Assembly (NCBI GenBank): GCA_016873995.1
Contig: VGVR01000001.1
Location: 153,616-217,615 of the forward strand
Reading direction: 5' to 3'
DNA length: 64,000 bases
Origin: Gemmatimonadota bacterium
GTDB lineage: Bacteria; Gemmatimonadota; Gemmatimonadetes; Longimicrobiales; Gaopeijiaceae
Each line of letters opens with the position of its first letter. Within the stretch, counting starts at the first letter, position 1. The notes under the pieces were generated by a model, which was not told the DNA's origin, did not search any database, and was given only the letters and a program-made list of their open reading frames with translations. This document shows positions 1 to 8,556 of this stretch, in pieces. The position numbers and the translations under genes are program-made.

Positions 1-1485
1 GGCCTCGTCGGAGATCGCCTTTTTCTCGCGGATGCCCGCGAGGATCTGCGGATGCTTCGCCGCGAGCGCCTGGTGGAAGCCGAGCTCCCACTGCCGCACC
101 CGCTCGACGTCGATCTGGTCGAGGTAGCCGTTCGTCACTGCGAAGATCACGGCGACCTGGTTCTCCATCGGCATCGGCTGGTACTGCGGTTGCTTGAGCA
201 TCTCGACCGTGCGCTCACCGCGCGCGAGCTGCCGCTGCGTGGCCGCGTCGAGGTCCGAGCCGAACTGCGCGAACGCCTCCAGCGCACGGAACTGAGCCAG
301 GTCGAGGCGCAGGCGCCCGGCCACCGACTTCATGGCCTTGGTCTGTGCGTTGCCGCCCACGCGCGACACCGAGATGCCGACGTTCACCGCCGGCCGCACG
401 CCCGAGTAGAACAGGTCGGGCTCGAGGAAGATCTGGCCGTCCGTGATCGAGATCACGTTGGTCGGGATGTACGCGGACACGTCGCCGGCCTGCGTCTCGA
501 TGATCGGGAGCGCCGTCAGCGAGCCGCCGCCGTGCTCGTCGGAGAGCTTGGCCGCGCGCTCGAGCAGACGCGAGTGCAAGTAGAACACGTCGCCCGGGTA
601 CGCCTCGCGGCCCGGCGGGCGGCGGAGCACCAGCGAGAGCTGCCGATACGCCTGCGCCTGCTTGGAGAGGTCGTCGTACACCACCAGCGTGTGCTTGCCG
701 CTCCACATGAAGTGCTCGGCCATCGCGGTCGCCGAGTACGGCGCGATGTACTGCATGGGCGCCGGGTCGGACGCGCTCGCGGTGACGACGATCGTGTACT
801 CGAGCGCGCCGTGCTCACGCAGCGTCTCCACCACCGCGCGGACCTTACCGGCGCGCTGACCGATGGCGCAGTAGACGCAAATGACGCCGGTGCCCTTCTG
901 GTTTATGATCGTGTCCACCGCTACCGCAGTCTTGCCCGTGCCGCGGTCGCCGATGATGAGCTCGCGCTGGCCGCGACCGATCGGGATCATCGAATCGATG
1001 GCCTTGATGCCGGTCTGCAGCGGCTCCTTCACCGGCTGACGCTTCACGATGCCGGGGGCGACGATGTCGATCTGGCGGCGCCCTTCGATGCCGTCGATCG
1101 GGCCGAGTCCGTCCTGCGGGTTTCCAAGCGGGTCGATGACGCGACCGAGGTATCCCTTGCCGACGTTCACGTCGAGCACGCGGCCCGTGCGCTGCACCTG
1201 ATCGCCCTCGTGCAGGCCGGTCCACTCGCCCATGATCACCGCGCCGATGTTGTCCTCTTCGAGGTTCAGCGCGAGCGCGGTCACCGACTCGCCGCTCTCT
1301 GCCGACGTGAGCGTGAGCATCTCCGAGGCCATCGCCTTCGTGAGGCCGTAGATGCGCGCGATGCCGTCCTTCACCTCGAGTACCTCGCCGATCTCCTCGG
1401 CGTGCAGCTCTTCTTCGTACTTCTCGATCTCGGTGAGGAGGACGTCCTTGATCTCGCCGGCCCGGAGCTGGGACTGGTTGGCCAT
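1..1485 (-). CDS. atpA: F-type ATP synthase subunit alpha (3' end cut by window edge)
   Basis: Non-catalytic nucleotide-binding subunit of the F1 head, which makes ATP at the inner membrane. The 495 visible residues start at the ATG at 1485 ([12 protein letters not shown]). The C-terminus runs off the left edge, probably by only a few residues given the usual length of about 505. The P-loop GDRGTGKT is at residues 179-186, and the alpha-type segments [13 protein letters not shown] and [17 protein letters not shown] are intact. It follows atpH after a 49-bp gap and is the last visible gene of the atp operon. The gamma and beta genes (atpG, atpD) would be expected further left and are not seen. 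Confidence 0.97.
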   Translation of the reverse strand, partial: MANQSQLRAGEIKDVLLTEIEKYEEELHAEEIGEVLEVKDGIARIYGLTKAMASEMLTLTSAESGESVTALALNLEEDNIGAVIMGEWTGLHEGDQVQRTGRVLDVNVGKGYLGRVIDPLGNPQDGLGPIDGIEGRRQIDIVAPGIVKRQPVKEPLQTGIKAIDSMIPIGRGQRELIIGDRGTGKTAVAVDTIINQKGTGVICVYCAIGQRAGKVRAVVETLREHGALEYTIVVTASASDPAPMQYIAPYSATAMAEHFMWSGKHTLVVYDDLSKQAQAYRQLSLVLRRPPGREAYPGDVFYLHSRLLERAAKLSDEHGGGSLTALPIIETQAGDVSAYIPTNVISITDGQIFLEPDLFYSGVRPAVNVGISVSRVGGNAQTKAMKSVAGRLRLDLAQFRALEAFAQFGSDLDAATQRQLARGERTVEMLKQPQYQPMPMENQVAVIFAVTNGYLDQIDVERVRQWELGFHQALAAKHPQILAGIREKKAISDEA

Positions 1486-1534
1486 GTCTAGCGTCTCGTC
1501 CTGATGTGTAGGGATCGGTGGTGGAGGAAGTCGC

Positions 1535-2080
1535 TCAGACGCGAGCCTTCAGCAGCTGACGGCGCAGGCCGTCGAGCCGCCTCCGCACCGATCCGTCGTA
1601 GATGGTGTCGCTCGTCCGTACGACGAGCCCACCGATGATGTCGGGCTTCACCCGGAAGTGCGGGATCGCCTCTTTGCCGAGCACGCTGGACAGCCGACTC
1701 GCGATCAGCGTCTCCGTCGCCGGATCGGCCGCGCGCGCGAGCGTGACCTCCACGTGCTCTCGGTTCAAATGCGCATCGACGAGCGCGTTGTATTGCCGCG
1801 AGATCTCGCGCAGCAGCCGCTGGCGTCGCTTGTCGATCGTGACGAGCACGAAGTTCACGACGTTCTTCGGCAACGCGTCGGCGAAGGCCTTCTTGACGAC
1901 GCGCTTGCGCGCCTCGTCCTCGATGCGGGGCGTCTCGAGAAAGATGCGGAAGCGCGGATCCTCGTCGAGCAGACGCGCGACCGTATCCAGCGCGGCGCCG
2001 TACTCCTGAATGGCGCCGTGCTTGTTGCCGAGCGCGAAGAGCGTCTCGGCGTAGTTCTTCGAGACGGTGACGTCTCTCAC
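1535..2080 (-). CDS. atpH: F-type ATP synthase subunit delta
   Basis: Stator subunit (OSCP-type) that joins the top of the F1 alpha3beta3 head to the peripheral stalk b subunits. The protein has 181 residues, normal for the family. The N-terminus [16 protein letters not shown] matches the conserved Y-A-x-A-L-F type helix. The C-terminal part contains [21 protein letters not shown], which is 21 residues of the family hallmark: I-G-G-x-x-V-R, followed by the S-x-x-x-x-L segment. The start codon lies in a 4-bp ATGA overlap with the end of atpF, indicating coupled translation. Confidence 0.95.
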   Translation of the reverse strand: MRDVTVSKNYAETLFALGNKHGAIQEYGAALDTVARLLDEDPRFRIFLETPRIEDEARKRVVKKAFADALPKNVVNFVLVTIDKRRQRLLREISRQYNALVDAHLNREHVEVTLARAADPATETLIASRLSSVLGKEAIPHFRVKPDIIGGLVVRTSDTIYDGSVRRRLDGLRRQLLKARV

Positions 2081-2697
2081 GCCCTCGCCCCCTTCTTGTC
2101 CCCGGACTTCGTCTCACCCAGCTCGGCCAAGTACCGTTCGACGAGCGAGCGGTCTTTCGCCTGATCCAGGTTCTGTTGCATCAGCCGCGACGCCGCGGCG
2201 AGTGCCAGATCCACCGACTCCTTGCGGAGCGCCTGGATGGCCGCGTCGCGCTCGCGCTCGATCTCGCCGCGCGCCCGGTCGACCATACCCTGGGCCTCGA
2301 CGCGGGCCTTCTCCTCGATCTGTTTGCGCACGTTCTCGCCGGCCGCCCGACCCTCGGCGATCAACTCACTCGCCTGGCGACGCGCATCCGCGATCTGCGC
2401 GCGGTGCTCCTCGAGCAGTTTGGCCGCCTCGGCGTTCTTGGCGGCCGCCTGATCGATCGCGGATTGGATCCCCTTCTCGCGAGCGTCCACCAGCTTGACG
2501 ATCGGACCCCAAGCGAGCTTGCTGAGCAGGAAGACCAGCGCCGCGAACACGAGGAGCGTCCAGAAGCTCAGTCCGGCGTTGATGTCGTACACTCCGCCGC
2601 CGCCCTCGCCGCCCTGCGCCCACAGCGGAGCAGGCGCGAGCGCGAGTCCGAGCCCCAACAGGCGCCCGAAGCCGGCGATCCGACCGACGTTCGTCAT
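2077..2697 (-). CDS. atpF: F-type ATP synthase subunit b
   Basis: Peripheral stalk subunit: one membrane helix followed by a long charged coiled coil that binds delta. The chosen ATG at 2697 gives 206 residues and follows atpE after 11 bp. Residues about 35-65 form the membrane helix (LSFWTLLVFAALVFLLSKLAW), and residues about 70-190 are Ala/Glu/Arg-rich heptad-like helix. Before this sits a second hydrophobic stretch, residues about 1-28, ending in APLWAQ, which looks like a cleavable signal peptide. That makes the protein longer than the typical 156-170 residues. No second b or b' gene is seen in the operon. Confidence 0.94.
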   Translation of the reverse strand: MTNVGRIAGFGRLLGLGLALAPAPLWAQGGEGGGGVYDINAGLSFWTLLVFAALVFLLSKLAWGPIVKLVDAREKGIQSAIDQAAAKNAEAAKLLEEHRAQIADARRQASELIAEGRAAGENVRKQIEEKARVEAQGMVDRARGEIERERDAAIQALRKESVDLALAAASRLMQQNLDQAKDRSLVERYLAELGETKSGDKKGARA

Positions 2698-2708
2698 CGG
2701 AGTGTCGC

Positions 2709-3026
<318 letters not shown>

Positions 3027-3953
3027 TCAGTGATGCGCCGTGCGGACCATGCCGATGAAGACCGCCGTGAGCATCGAAAAGATGAACGCCTGCAGGAGCG
3101 CTACGAAGACTTCGAGCAGCATGATCGCACACACCATCGCAAACGAGGCGGCCGCGATCCCGTGCCGCATCGGTCCCACGGAAGCGAACAAGAAGATCAT
3201 GCCGAGCAGCGAGAGCACGAGCGTGTGCCCCGCCATCATGTTCGCGAAGAGACGGACCATGAGCGCGAAGGGCCGCGCGATCTTACCCAGCAGCTCCACG
3301 GGCGCGAGGATCGCGGTCATGACCGCCGCACCCACCGGGTGGATCCCATGCGGGATGACGAAGATCGTGCCCAGGTACCCCTTGAAGCCGAGCGCGCGCA
3401 TCCCGCTGATCTCCACCACCACGAGGGTGACGGCCGCGAGAGCCCCGGTCACCATGAAGTTGCCCGTCGCCGTGGAACCGAACGGAATCAGGCCCATCAT
3501 GTTCATGAAGAGGATGAAGAAGAAGAGCGACAGGATGTAGCCCGTGTAGCCATCGGCTCCGTGGCCGATGTTCCTGCGCACGATCTCGTCGCGGAAGTAG
3601 ATCACGAGCGCCTCGACCGCGTTCGCGAAGCCGGTGGGCGCCTTGTTCGTGCCGCGCTTCTTGAGCGCGCCGGCCACGGGGATGAAGACCGCGAGGCACA
3701 GAATCGCCGCGAGCACGAGGAACACGACGTGCTTGGTGGGCGAGAGGTCGATCGTCAGGCCCCCGATGTGGATCGGCGCGAACTGCGGCAGATGCCACAC
3801 GAATCCGCGGCCGAGGATCGTGAACTCGACCTCGGGTGCGTCCAACAAGTGGTGGAGGAGCATACCCGCGACGTCGGGGCTCTCGGAAGCTCCGCCGGAG
3901 GACGCAGCCGACTGCCCTCCTTGGATCATGCTCATCAAACCGAGGAGCTTCAT
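3027..3953 (-). CDS. atpB: F-type ATP synthase subunit a
   Basis: Membrane stator subunit with the two proton half-channels. The protein has 308 residues with several membrane helices. The essential Arg lies in the conserved segment ALMVRLFANMMAGH, followed by a hydrophobic helix. The C-terminal helix contains LLEVFVALLQAFIFSML, typical of the family. The roughly 45 residues before the first helix are Ser/Gly-rich and then acidic, longer than in E. coli. It follows the atpI-like gene after 3 bp and precedes atpE. Confidence 0.96.
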   Translation of the reverse strand: MKLLGLMSMIQGGQSAASSGGASESPDVAGMLLHHLLDAPEVEFTILGRGFVWHLPQFAPIHIGGLTIDLSPTKHVVFLVLAAILCLAVFIPVAGALKKRGTNKAPTGFANAVEALVIYFRDEIVRRNIGHGADGYTGYILSLFFFILFMNMMGLIPFGSTATGNFMVTGALAAVTLVVVEISGMRALGFKGYLGTIFVIPHGIHPVGAAVMTAILAPVELLGKIARPFALMVRLFANMMAGHTLVLSLLGMIFLFASVGPMRHGIAAASFAMVCAIMLLEVFVALLQAFIFSMLTAVFIGMVRTAHH

Positions 3954-3956
3954 CGA

Positions 3957-4313
3957 CTACGCGACTCCCTTGGGCCGGCTCTTGAAGTGCACGGACTCGA
4001 GCAGCAGCAGGACGAAGAGGAACGACACGAGCGCCAGGAGCGTCGCGGCGATGCTCTGGCTTCCGGACAAGATGAGGAACGCGGCCACGCCGAGCACCGC
4101 CAGAGCCCGCAGGGCCATGCCACCGATCATCGCGGACAGGAAGCCGTTCACCTGCCCCCGGTAGCGGATGAGGATCGCGAACGCCGGGACCTGGACGAGG
4201 AGGGCGACGAGCGCCGCCAGTGCGACGTACGGGCGGTCCTGCGGGGCCAGGATGGGCCAGAGCCCGAGGGTGAGGACGACCATCAACACCGTGGCGGAAG
4301 CCGCGTACCTCAT
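3957..4313 (-). CDS. AtpI-like four-helix membrane protein of the ATP synthase operon
   Basis: Small hydrophobic protein (118 residues) with four predicted membrane helices, at about residues 5-24, 28-48, 60-80 and 86-105, ending in a short basic tail. Its place between atpZ and atpB matches the UncI/AtpI position, where such proteins help c-ring assembly or magnesium supply. Sequence alone gives no strong motif, so the assignment rests on topology and operon position. The start ATG at 4313 is 8 bp after the atpZ stop. Confidence 0.7.
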   Translation of the reverse strand: MRYAASATVLMVVLTLGLWPILAPQDRPYVALAALVALLVQVPAFAILIRYRGQVNGFLSAMIGGMALRALAVLGVAAFLILSGSQSIAATLLALVSFLFVLLLLESVHFKSRPKGVA

Positions 4314-4321
4314 CTAGGCGC

Positions 4322-4585
4322 TCACTTCCTGTCGCCTCCGTCGCCTGCGCTGCGCTGGCGGGGTTCGATCACGAGGTGGTAGTAGAGGTAGTAGAAGCCG
4401 GCGCCTGCCCCGAGAAACGCGCCGGCGATCATGAGGACCGGCTCGGTGCCGATCCGCCGGTCCAACCACATCCCCGCGAACAAGAAGGCCAGGACGGAGA
4501 GGGCCCACGTGAGGCCGAACCCCGAGTAGCGCCCCGTCTGCGACCACATCCCTTCCGGGTCGCCGCCCTTCCCTTCTTCAGCCAT
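4322..4585 (-). CDS. atpZ: AtpZ/AtpI family protein (Fo accessory)
   Basis: First gene of the atp operon, 87 residues from the ATG at 4585. It has two membrane helices (about residues 24-41 and 49-70) separated by the short loop LDRRIGTEP. That loop matches the conserved G-x-x-x-D-x-x-x-x-T-x-P pattern of AtpZ/AtpI proteins (PF09527 type), which assist ion supply to or assembly of Fo. The C-terminus is charged and cytoplasmic. Longer upstream starts are open in this frame but would invade the divergent moxR gene, so the ATG at 4585 is preferred. Confidence 0.8.
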   Translation of the reverse strand: MAEEGKGGDPEGMWSQTGRYSGFGLTWALSVLAFLFAGMWLDRRIGTEPVLMIAGAFLGAGAGFYYLYYHLVIEPRQRSAGDGGDRK

Positions 4586-4696
4586 GGCCGACCTCACATT
4601 ATCCGCCGTAGGCCAGGGAAAACTAGCCCTTGTGAAAAAAAGCGCAAGCGCGGTTCTCCGCGCGTTTTGCGGGCCGATCGGCGCCTCGGGGGCAGG

Positions 4697-4726
4697 TTGA
4701 CGGCCGGGAAAACGGGGCCCTATTGT
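4697..4726 (+). promoter_or_regulatory. Candidate sigma-70-type promoter of moxR
   Basis: A TTGACG hexamer at 4697-4702 and a TATTGT hexamer at 4721-4726 are separated by 18 bp. This puts the start of transcription near 4733 and leaves a short leader with GGGAG just before the ATG at 4752. It lies in the 166-bp gap between the divergent atp operon and moxR. Confidence 0.5.
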
Positions 4727-4751
4727 TCGCCCCCACCCAACCGGGAGCCAG

Positions 4752-5765
<1,014 letters not shown>

Positions 5766-5793
5766 ACCCGAGGTTGGGCGCGCCCTCGGCGCG

Positions 5794-7047
5794 ATGCTAG
5801 CCCTCGCGGCGGCTGCGGCCGCCCTCCTGCTCTTGGGCTCGGGGATCTTGACCACGGCCCAGGCAGCCGCGTTCCAGATCACGCCGGCCCGTCTGCGCAC
5901 GCTCGAGCGCGAGGGGTTCCGCGGCGCTGAAGCTCTTGCGCAGGTGCGCGAGAGCGAAGTGACCGTGCGTGCGAGCGCGCGCATGATCGCGCGCTTCTGC
6001 AACTTCAGCGCGTTCGGCATCGTCGTCGCGCTCGGCGTCGATCGGTGGCAAACGGCCGGACCCGTGATCGTGCTGATGCTCCTCGGCATCATCATAGTGC
6101 ACCTCGTGGCCGACGTCGTGCCGCACGTGATCGCGGCACGGGGTCCCGTGCGCATCGCGCTGACCTCCGCGCCCGCGCTGCTCCTGCTCGCCCGTTGGGC
6201 TCGCCCGCTCACGCGACCGATCGTGCAGGTGACCGAGACCGCCGTGTCCGAGGAGGGCGAGTCGCTCACCACCGAGCACCGCGAGCTGCGCGAGATCCAG
6301 GAGATCGGCGAGGAAGAAGGCGTGATCGAAGCGGCGGAGAGCCGCTTGGTCGAACGCGCGTTCCGGCTCGACGAGCTGACGGCGCACGACGTGATGGTGC
6401 CGCGCGTGGACATCTTCGCCTGGAGTGACGACACGCTCCTCGAGGACGTCGTGGCGACGCTCCCCGACGTGCCCTACTCGCGCGTGCCGGTCTATCACAA
6501 GACCATCGACAACGTGACCGGCATCGTCTACGTGCGCGAGGCGTACGAGCGCTACGTGAACGGCGACAGGAAGCTCACGCTCGCCGACCTCGCGCGCTCA
6601 CCGTTCTTCGTGCCTGGAGCGGTCTCGCTCACCAAGCTGCTGCAGGATTTCCGCGACCGGCGCGTGCACGTCGGTGTGGTGGCCGACGAGTTCGGGGGCA
6701 CCGACGGTATCGTCACCCTCCAGGACGTGATGAAGGAGCTGGTCGGGGAGATCAGGGACGAGATGGATGCGCCGGAAGAGAAGCCGCTCGTGGTGCTGTC
6801 CGCGACCTCCGTAGAGACCGACGCCACGGTCGACGTGCGCGCGCTGAACGACCAGCTCCGGACCGAGATCCCGGACGAGGAGAGTCGGTCGCTCAACGGG
6901 TTCATCCTCGAGGAGGTGGGAAGCGTGCCCAAGAAGGGGGCGAGCTTCGAAGCGAAGGGCGTGCGGATCGAGATCCTGGACGCCACCCCGACGTACGTCG
7001 TGCGAGCGCGCGTCACGAGCATGCCCGAGGCCGAGGTCGCCGACTGA
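5794..7047 (+). CDS. CNNM/HlyC-CorC family membrane protein with CBS domains
   Basis: Inner-membrane protein of 417 residues. An N-terminal DUF21-type (CNNM) region with hydrophobic segments near residues 1-22, 65-90 and 95-130 is followed by a CBS-domain pair (about 195-310) beginning LDELTAHDVMVPRVDI. A C-terminal CorC/HlyC transporter-associated domain (about 330-410) ends the protein. The family is linked to magnesium or cobalt homeostasis; the hemolysin label in older annotations is misleading. RHDVMVPR-like and EFGGTDGIVTLQDV motifs are clear. It overlaps the next gene by 1 bp (TGATG), so the two are probably co-translated. Confidence 0.9.
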   Translation: MLALAAAAAALLLLGSGILTTAQAAAFQITPARLRTLEREGFRGAEALAQVRESEVTVRASARMIARFCNFSAFGIVVALGVDRWQTAGPVIVLMLLGIIIVHLVADVVPHVIAARGPVRIALTSAPALLLLARWARPLTRPIVQVTETAVSEEGESLTTEHRELREIQEIGEEEGVIEAAESRLVERAFRLDELTAHDVMVPRVDIFAWSDDTLLEDVVATLPDVPYSRVPVYHKTIDNVTGIVYVREAYERYVNGDRKLTLADLARSPFFVPGAVSLTKLLQDFRDRRVHVGVVADEFGGTDGIVTLQDVMKELVGEIRDEMDAPEEKPLVVLSATSVETDATVDVRALNDQLRTEIPDEESRSLNGFILEEVGSVPKKGASFEAKGVRIEILDATPTYVVRARVTSMPEAEVAD

Positions 7048-7580
7048 TGGCGCACATCATCCCGTTCAACGGCAAGGTGCCCGACATTCACCCGTCCGTG
7101 TTTCTCGCTCCCACGGCCGTCGTGATCGGCGACGTGACGATTGGCGCGGAGTCGAGCGTCTGGTTCGGCGCCGTGATCCGCGGCGACAACCCGACGCACC
7201 GGGTGACCATCGGCAAGCGCACCAGCGTGCAGGAGAACTGCGTCATCCACATCGGCCACTGGGGCCCGACCATCGTGGGCGACGACGTCACCGTCGGGCA
7301 CGGCGCCAAGTTCGAGTGCTGTACGATCGGCGACCGCACCGTCATCGGCATGAATGCGGTCATCCTACAGAACGCGCGCATTGGCAACGAGTGCGTGATC
7401 GCGGCGAACTCGGTGGTGCTGGAGGGGACGGAGATCCCAGACCGCAGCCTGGTCGCGGGGGTGCCCGGGAAAGTGAAGCGGACTTTGGACGCCGATGCCT
7501 CATGGATTCGCGGCGGCGGCCAGCACTACGTCGAGCTGTCGCGGCGCTATATGAGCGAGGGGATCGGAGAGGACGAGTGA
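7047..7580 (+). CDS. Gamma-class carbonic anhydrase-like hexapeptide-repeat protein
   Basis: Left-handed beta-helix protein of 177 residues built from hexapeptide repeats (for example IGAESSVWFGAVIRG, VGHGAKFECC, IGMNAVIL). The likely zinc-ligand histidines occur in CVIHIGHWG and VTVGHGAKFEC. Family members (YrdA/PaaY/CamH type) hydrate carbon dioxide or are inactive relatives; activity cannot be decided from sequence. The upstream CNNM gene overlaps by 1 bp and the downstream zinc-ribbon gene by 4 bp (GTGA). Confidence 0.88.
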   Translation: MAHIIPFNGKVPDIHPSVFLAPTAVVIGDVTIGAESSVWFGAVIRGDNPTHRVTIGKRTSVQENCVIHIGHWGPTIVGDDVTVGHGAKFECCTIGDRTVIGMNAVILQNARIGNECVIAANSVVLEGTEIPDRSLVAGVPGKVKRTLDADASWIRGGGQHYVELSRRYMSEGIGEDE

Positions 7581-7810
7581 GCGAGGGCGAGGAGGGGCTG
7601 CCGTCGACGAAGACGCCGACGCCCGTCCCACCCGAAGCCCCTGCCGCGCGCGACGAAGCGGCCCCGAGGAGTGACGTCGCCCCGCGGGGCGCCCCTACCC
7701 CGCCCCCGGGCGGACCGGTCTGCGACCTCTGCGGTCACCCGATGCGCGAGTCGCACTGCAAGCTGATCTGCGACCAGTGCGGATATACTAGGGACTGCTC
7801 GGATCCTTGA
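7577..7810 (+). CDS. Small zinc-ribbon protein with Pro/Ala-rich N-terminus
   Basis: A 77-residue protein starting at a GTG that overlaps the carbonic anhydrase stop in a GTGA junction. Residues 11-47 are a Pro/Ala/Thr-rich, probably disordered linker. Residues 49-73 carry CDLCGHPM and CDQCGY, two C-x-x-C knuckles plus extra Cys and His, as expected for a single zinc ribbon. The function is unknown; it could be a nucleic-acid or protein binder. Close coupling to the upstream gene suggests the same expression, not necessarily the same pathway. Confidence 0.72.
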   Translation: MSEGEEGLPSTKTPTPVPPEAPAARDEAAPRSDVAPRGAPTPPPGGPVCDLCGHPMRESHCKLICDQCGYTRDCSDP

Positions 7811-7827
7811 GCGACTGAGCGGGCCTG

Positions 7828-8556
7828 CTAGCCGTCCGAATTGGCCGACCTGACGAAGCGCCCGTCCCGCATCGCGCTCACCTTCGGGAACTGTCGCACG
7901 ACGGCAGCATCGTGGCTGACCAGGATCACTGTCTTCCCGTGGTCGGCGGAAAGCGACAGCAGCAGTCGAGTGATCGCGATCGCGTTCTCGCTGTCGAGGT
8001 TGCCGGTCGGCTCGTCCGCCAGGATCAGGGCTGGATCGTTGGCCAAGGCCAGGGCGACGGCGACGCGCTGCTGCTCACCGCCGCTCAGCTCCTCGGGACG
8101 CTTCGCCGCCTTCTCCGCGATTCCGACCGTGGCCAGCAGGCTCTCGGCGCGGGCACGCCGCTCGTCGGCGGGCACGCCGCGGATCATCATCGGCATTTCC
8201 AGGTTCTCGAGCGCCGAGATGGTGGGAACGAGGTTGAAGAGCTGGAAGACGAATCCGACCCGGAGCAGCCGATACTCCTCCAGGGCACGCTCGGGCGCCC
8301 GGGTCAGGTCCTCCCCACCGACGACGACGGATCCGCCGGACGCTCGGTCCACGCCCGCCAGAAGGTTCAGCAGGGTCGTCTTCCCGCAACCGCTCGGGCC
8401 CATGATCGCGACGGCGTCTCCGGGCGCGACCTCCCAGTCGATCCCGTGGAGTGCGTAGATCTCCTCCGCAGCCGTCCGGTATCGCTTCGTCAGTCCGGCG
8501 ACGCTGACCCCGAGGCCCGCTTGGCTGAAGAATCCGTCGCGGCGCGCTGAATCCAT
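7828..8556 (-). CDS. ABC transporter ATP-binding protein, MacB/LolD type
   Basis: ATPase subunit of 242 residues. Walker A is GPSGCGKTT, the Q-loop is in FVFQLFNLVPTISALENL, the ABC signature is LSGGEQQR, and Walker B is ALILADEPTGNLDS, followed by the switch His in VILVSHD. Such ATPases power FtsX-type permeases that work by mechanotransmission across the envelope (lipoprotein release, export of small molecules, hydrolase control). The ATG at 8556 overlaps the stop of the permease gene by 1 bp (TGATG), which fixes the start and shows the two subunits are made together. Its 3' end lies 17 bp from the convergent zinc-ribbon gene. Confidence 0.93.
   Translation of the reverse strand: MDSARRDGFFSQAGLGVSVAGLTKRYRTAAEEIYALHGIDWEVAPGDAVAIMGPSGCGKTTLLNLLAGVDRASGGSVVVGGEDLTRAPERALEEYRLLRVGFVFQLFNLVPTISALENLEMPMMIRGVPADERRARAESLLATVGIAEKAAKRPEELSGGEQQRVAVALALANDPALILADEPTGNLDSENAIAITRLLLSLSADHGKTVILVSHDAAVVRQFPKVSAMRDGRFVRSANSDG

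Noticed and set aside
52..1491. Long open frame opposite atpA
   Set aside because: It is the antisense of a clear ATP synthase alpha gene. Such frames are common in GC-rich DNA, and the protein is Arg/His/Leu-rich without motifs.
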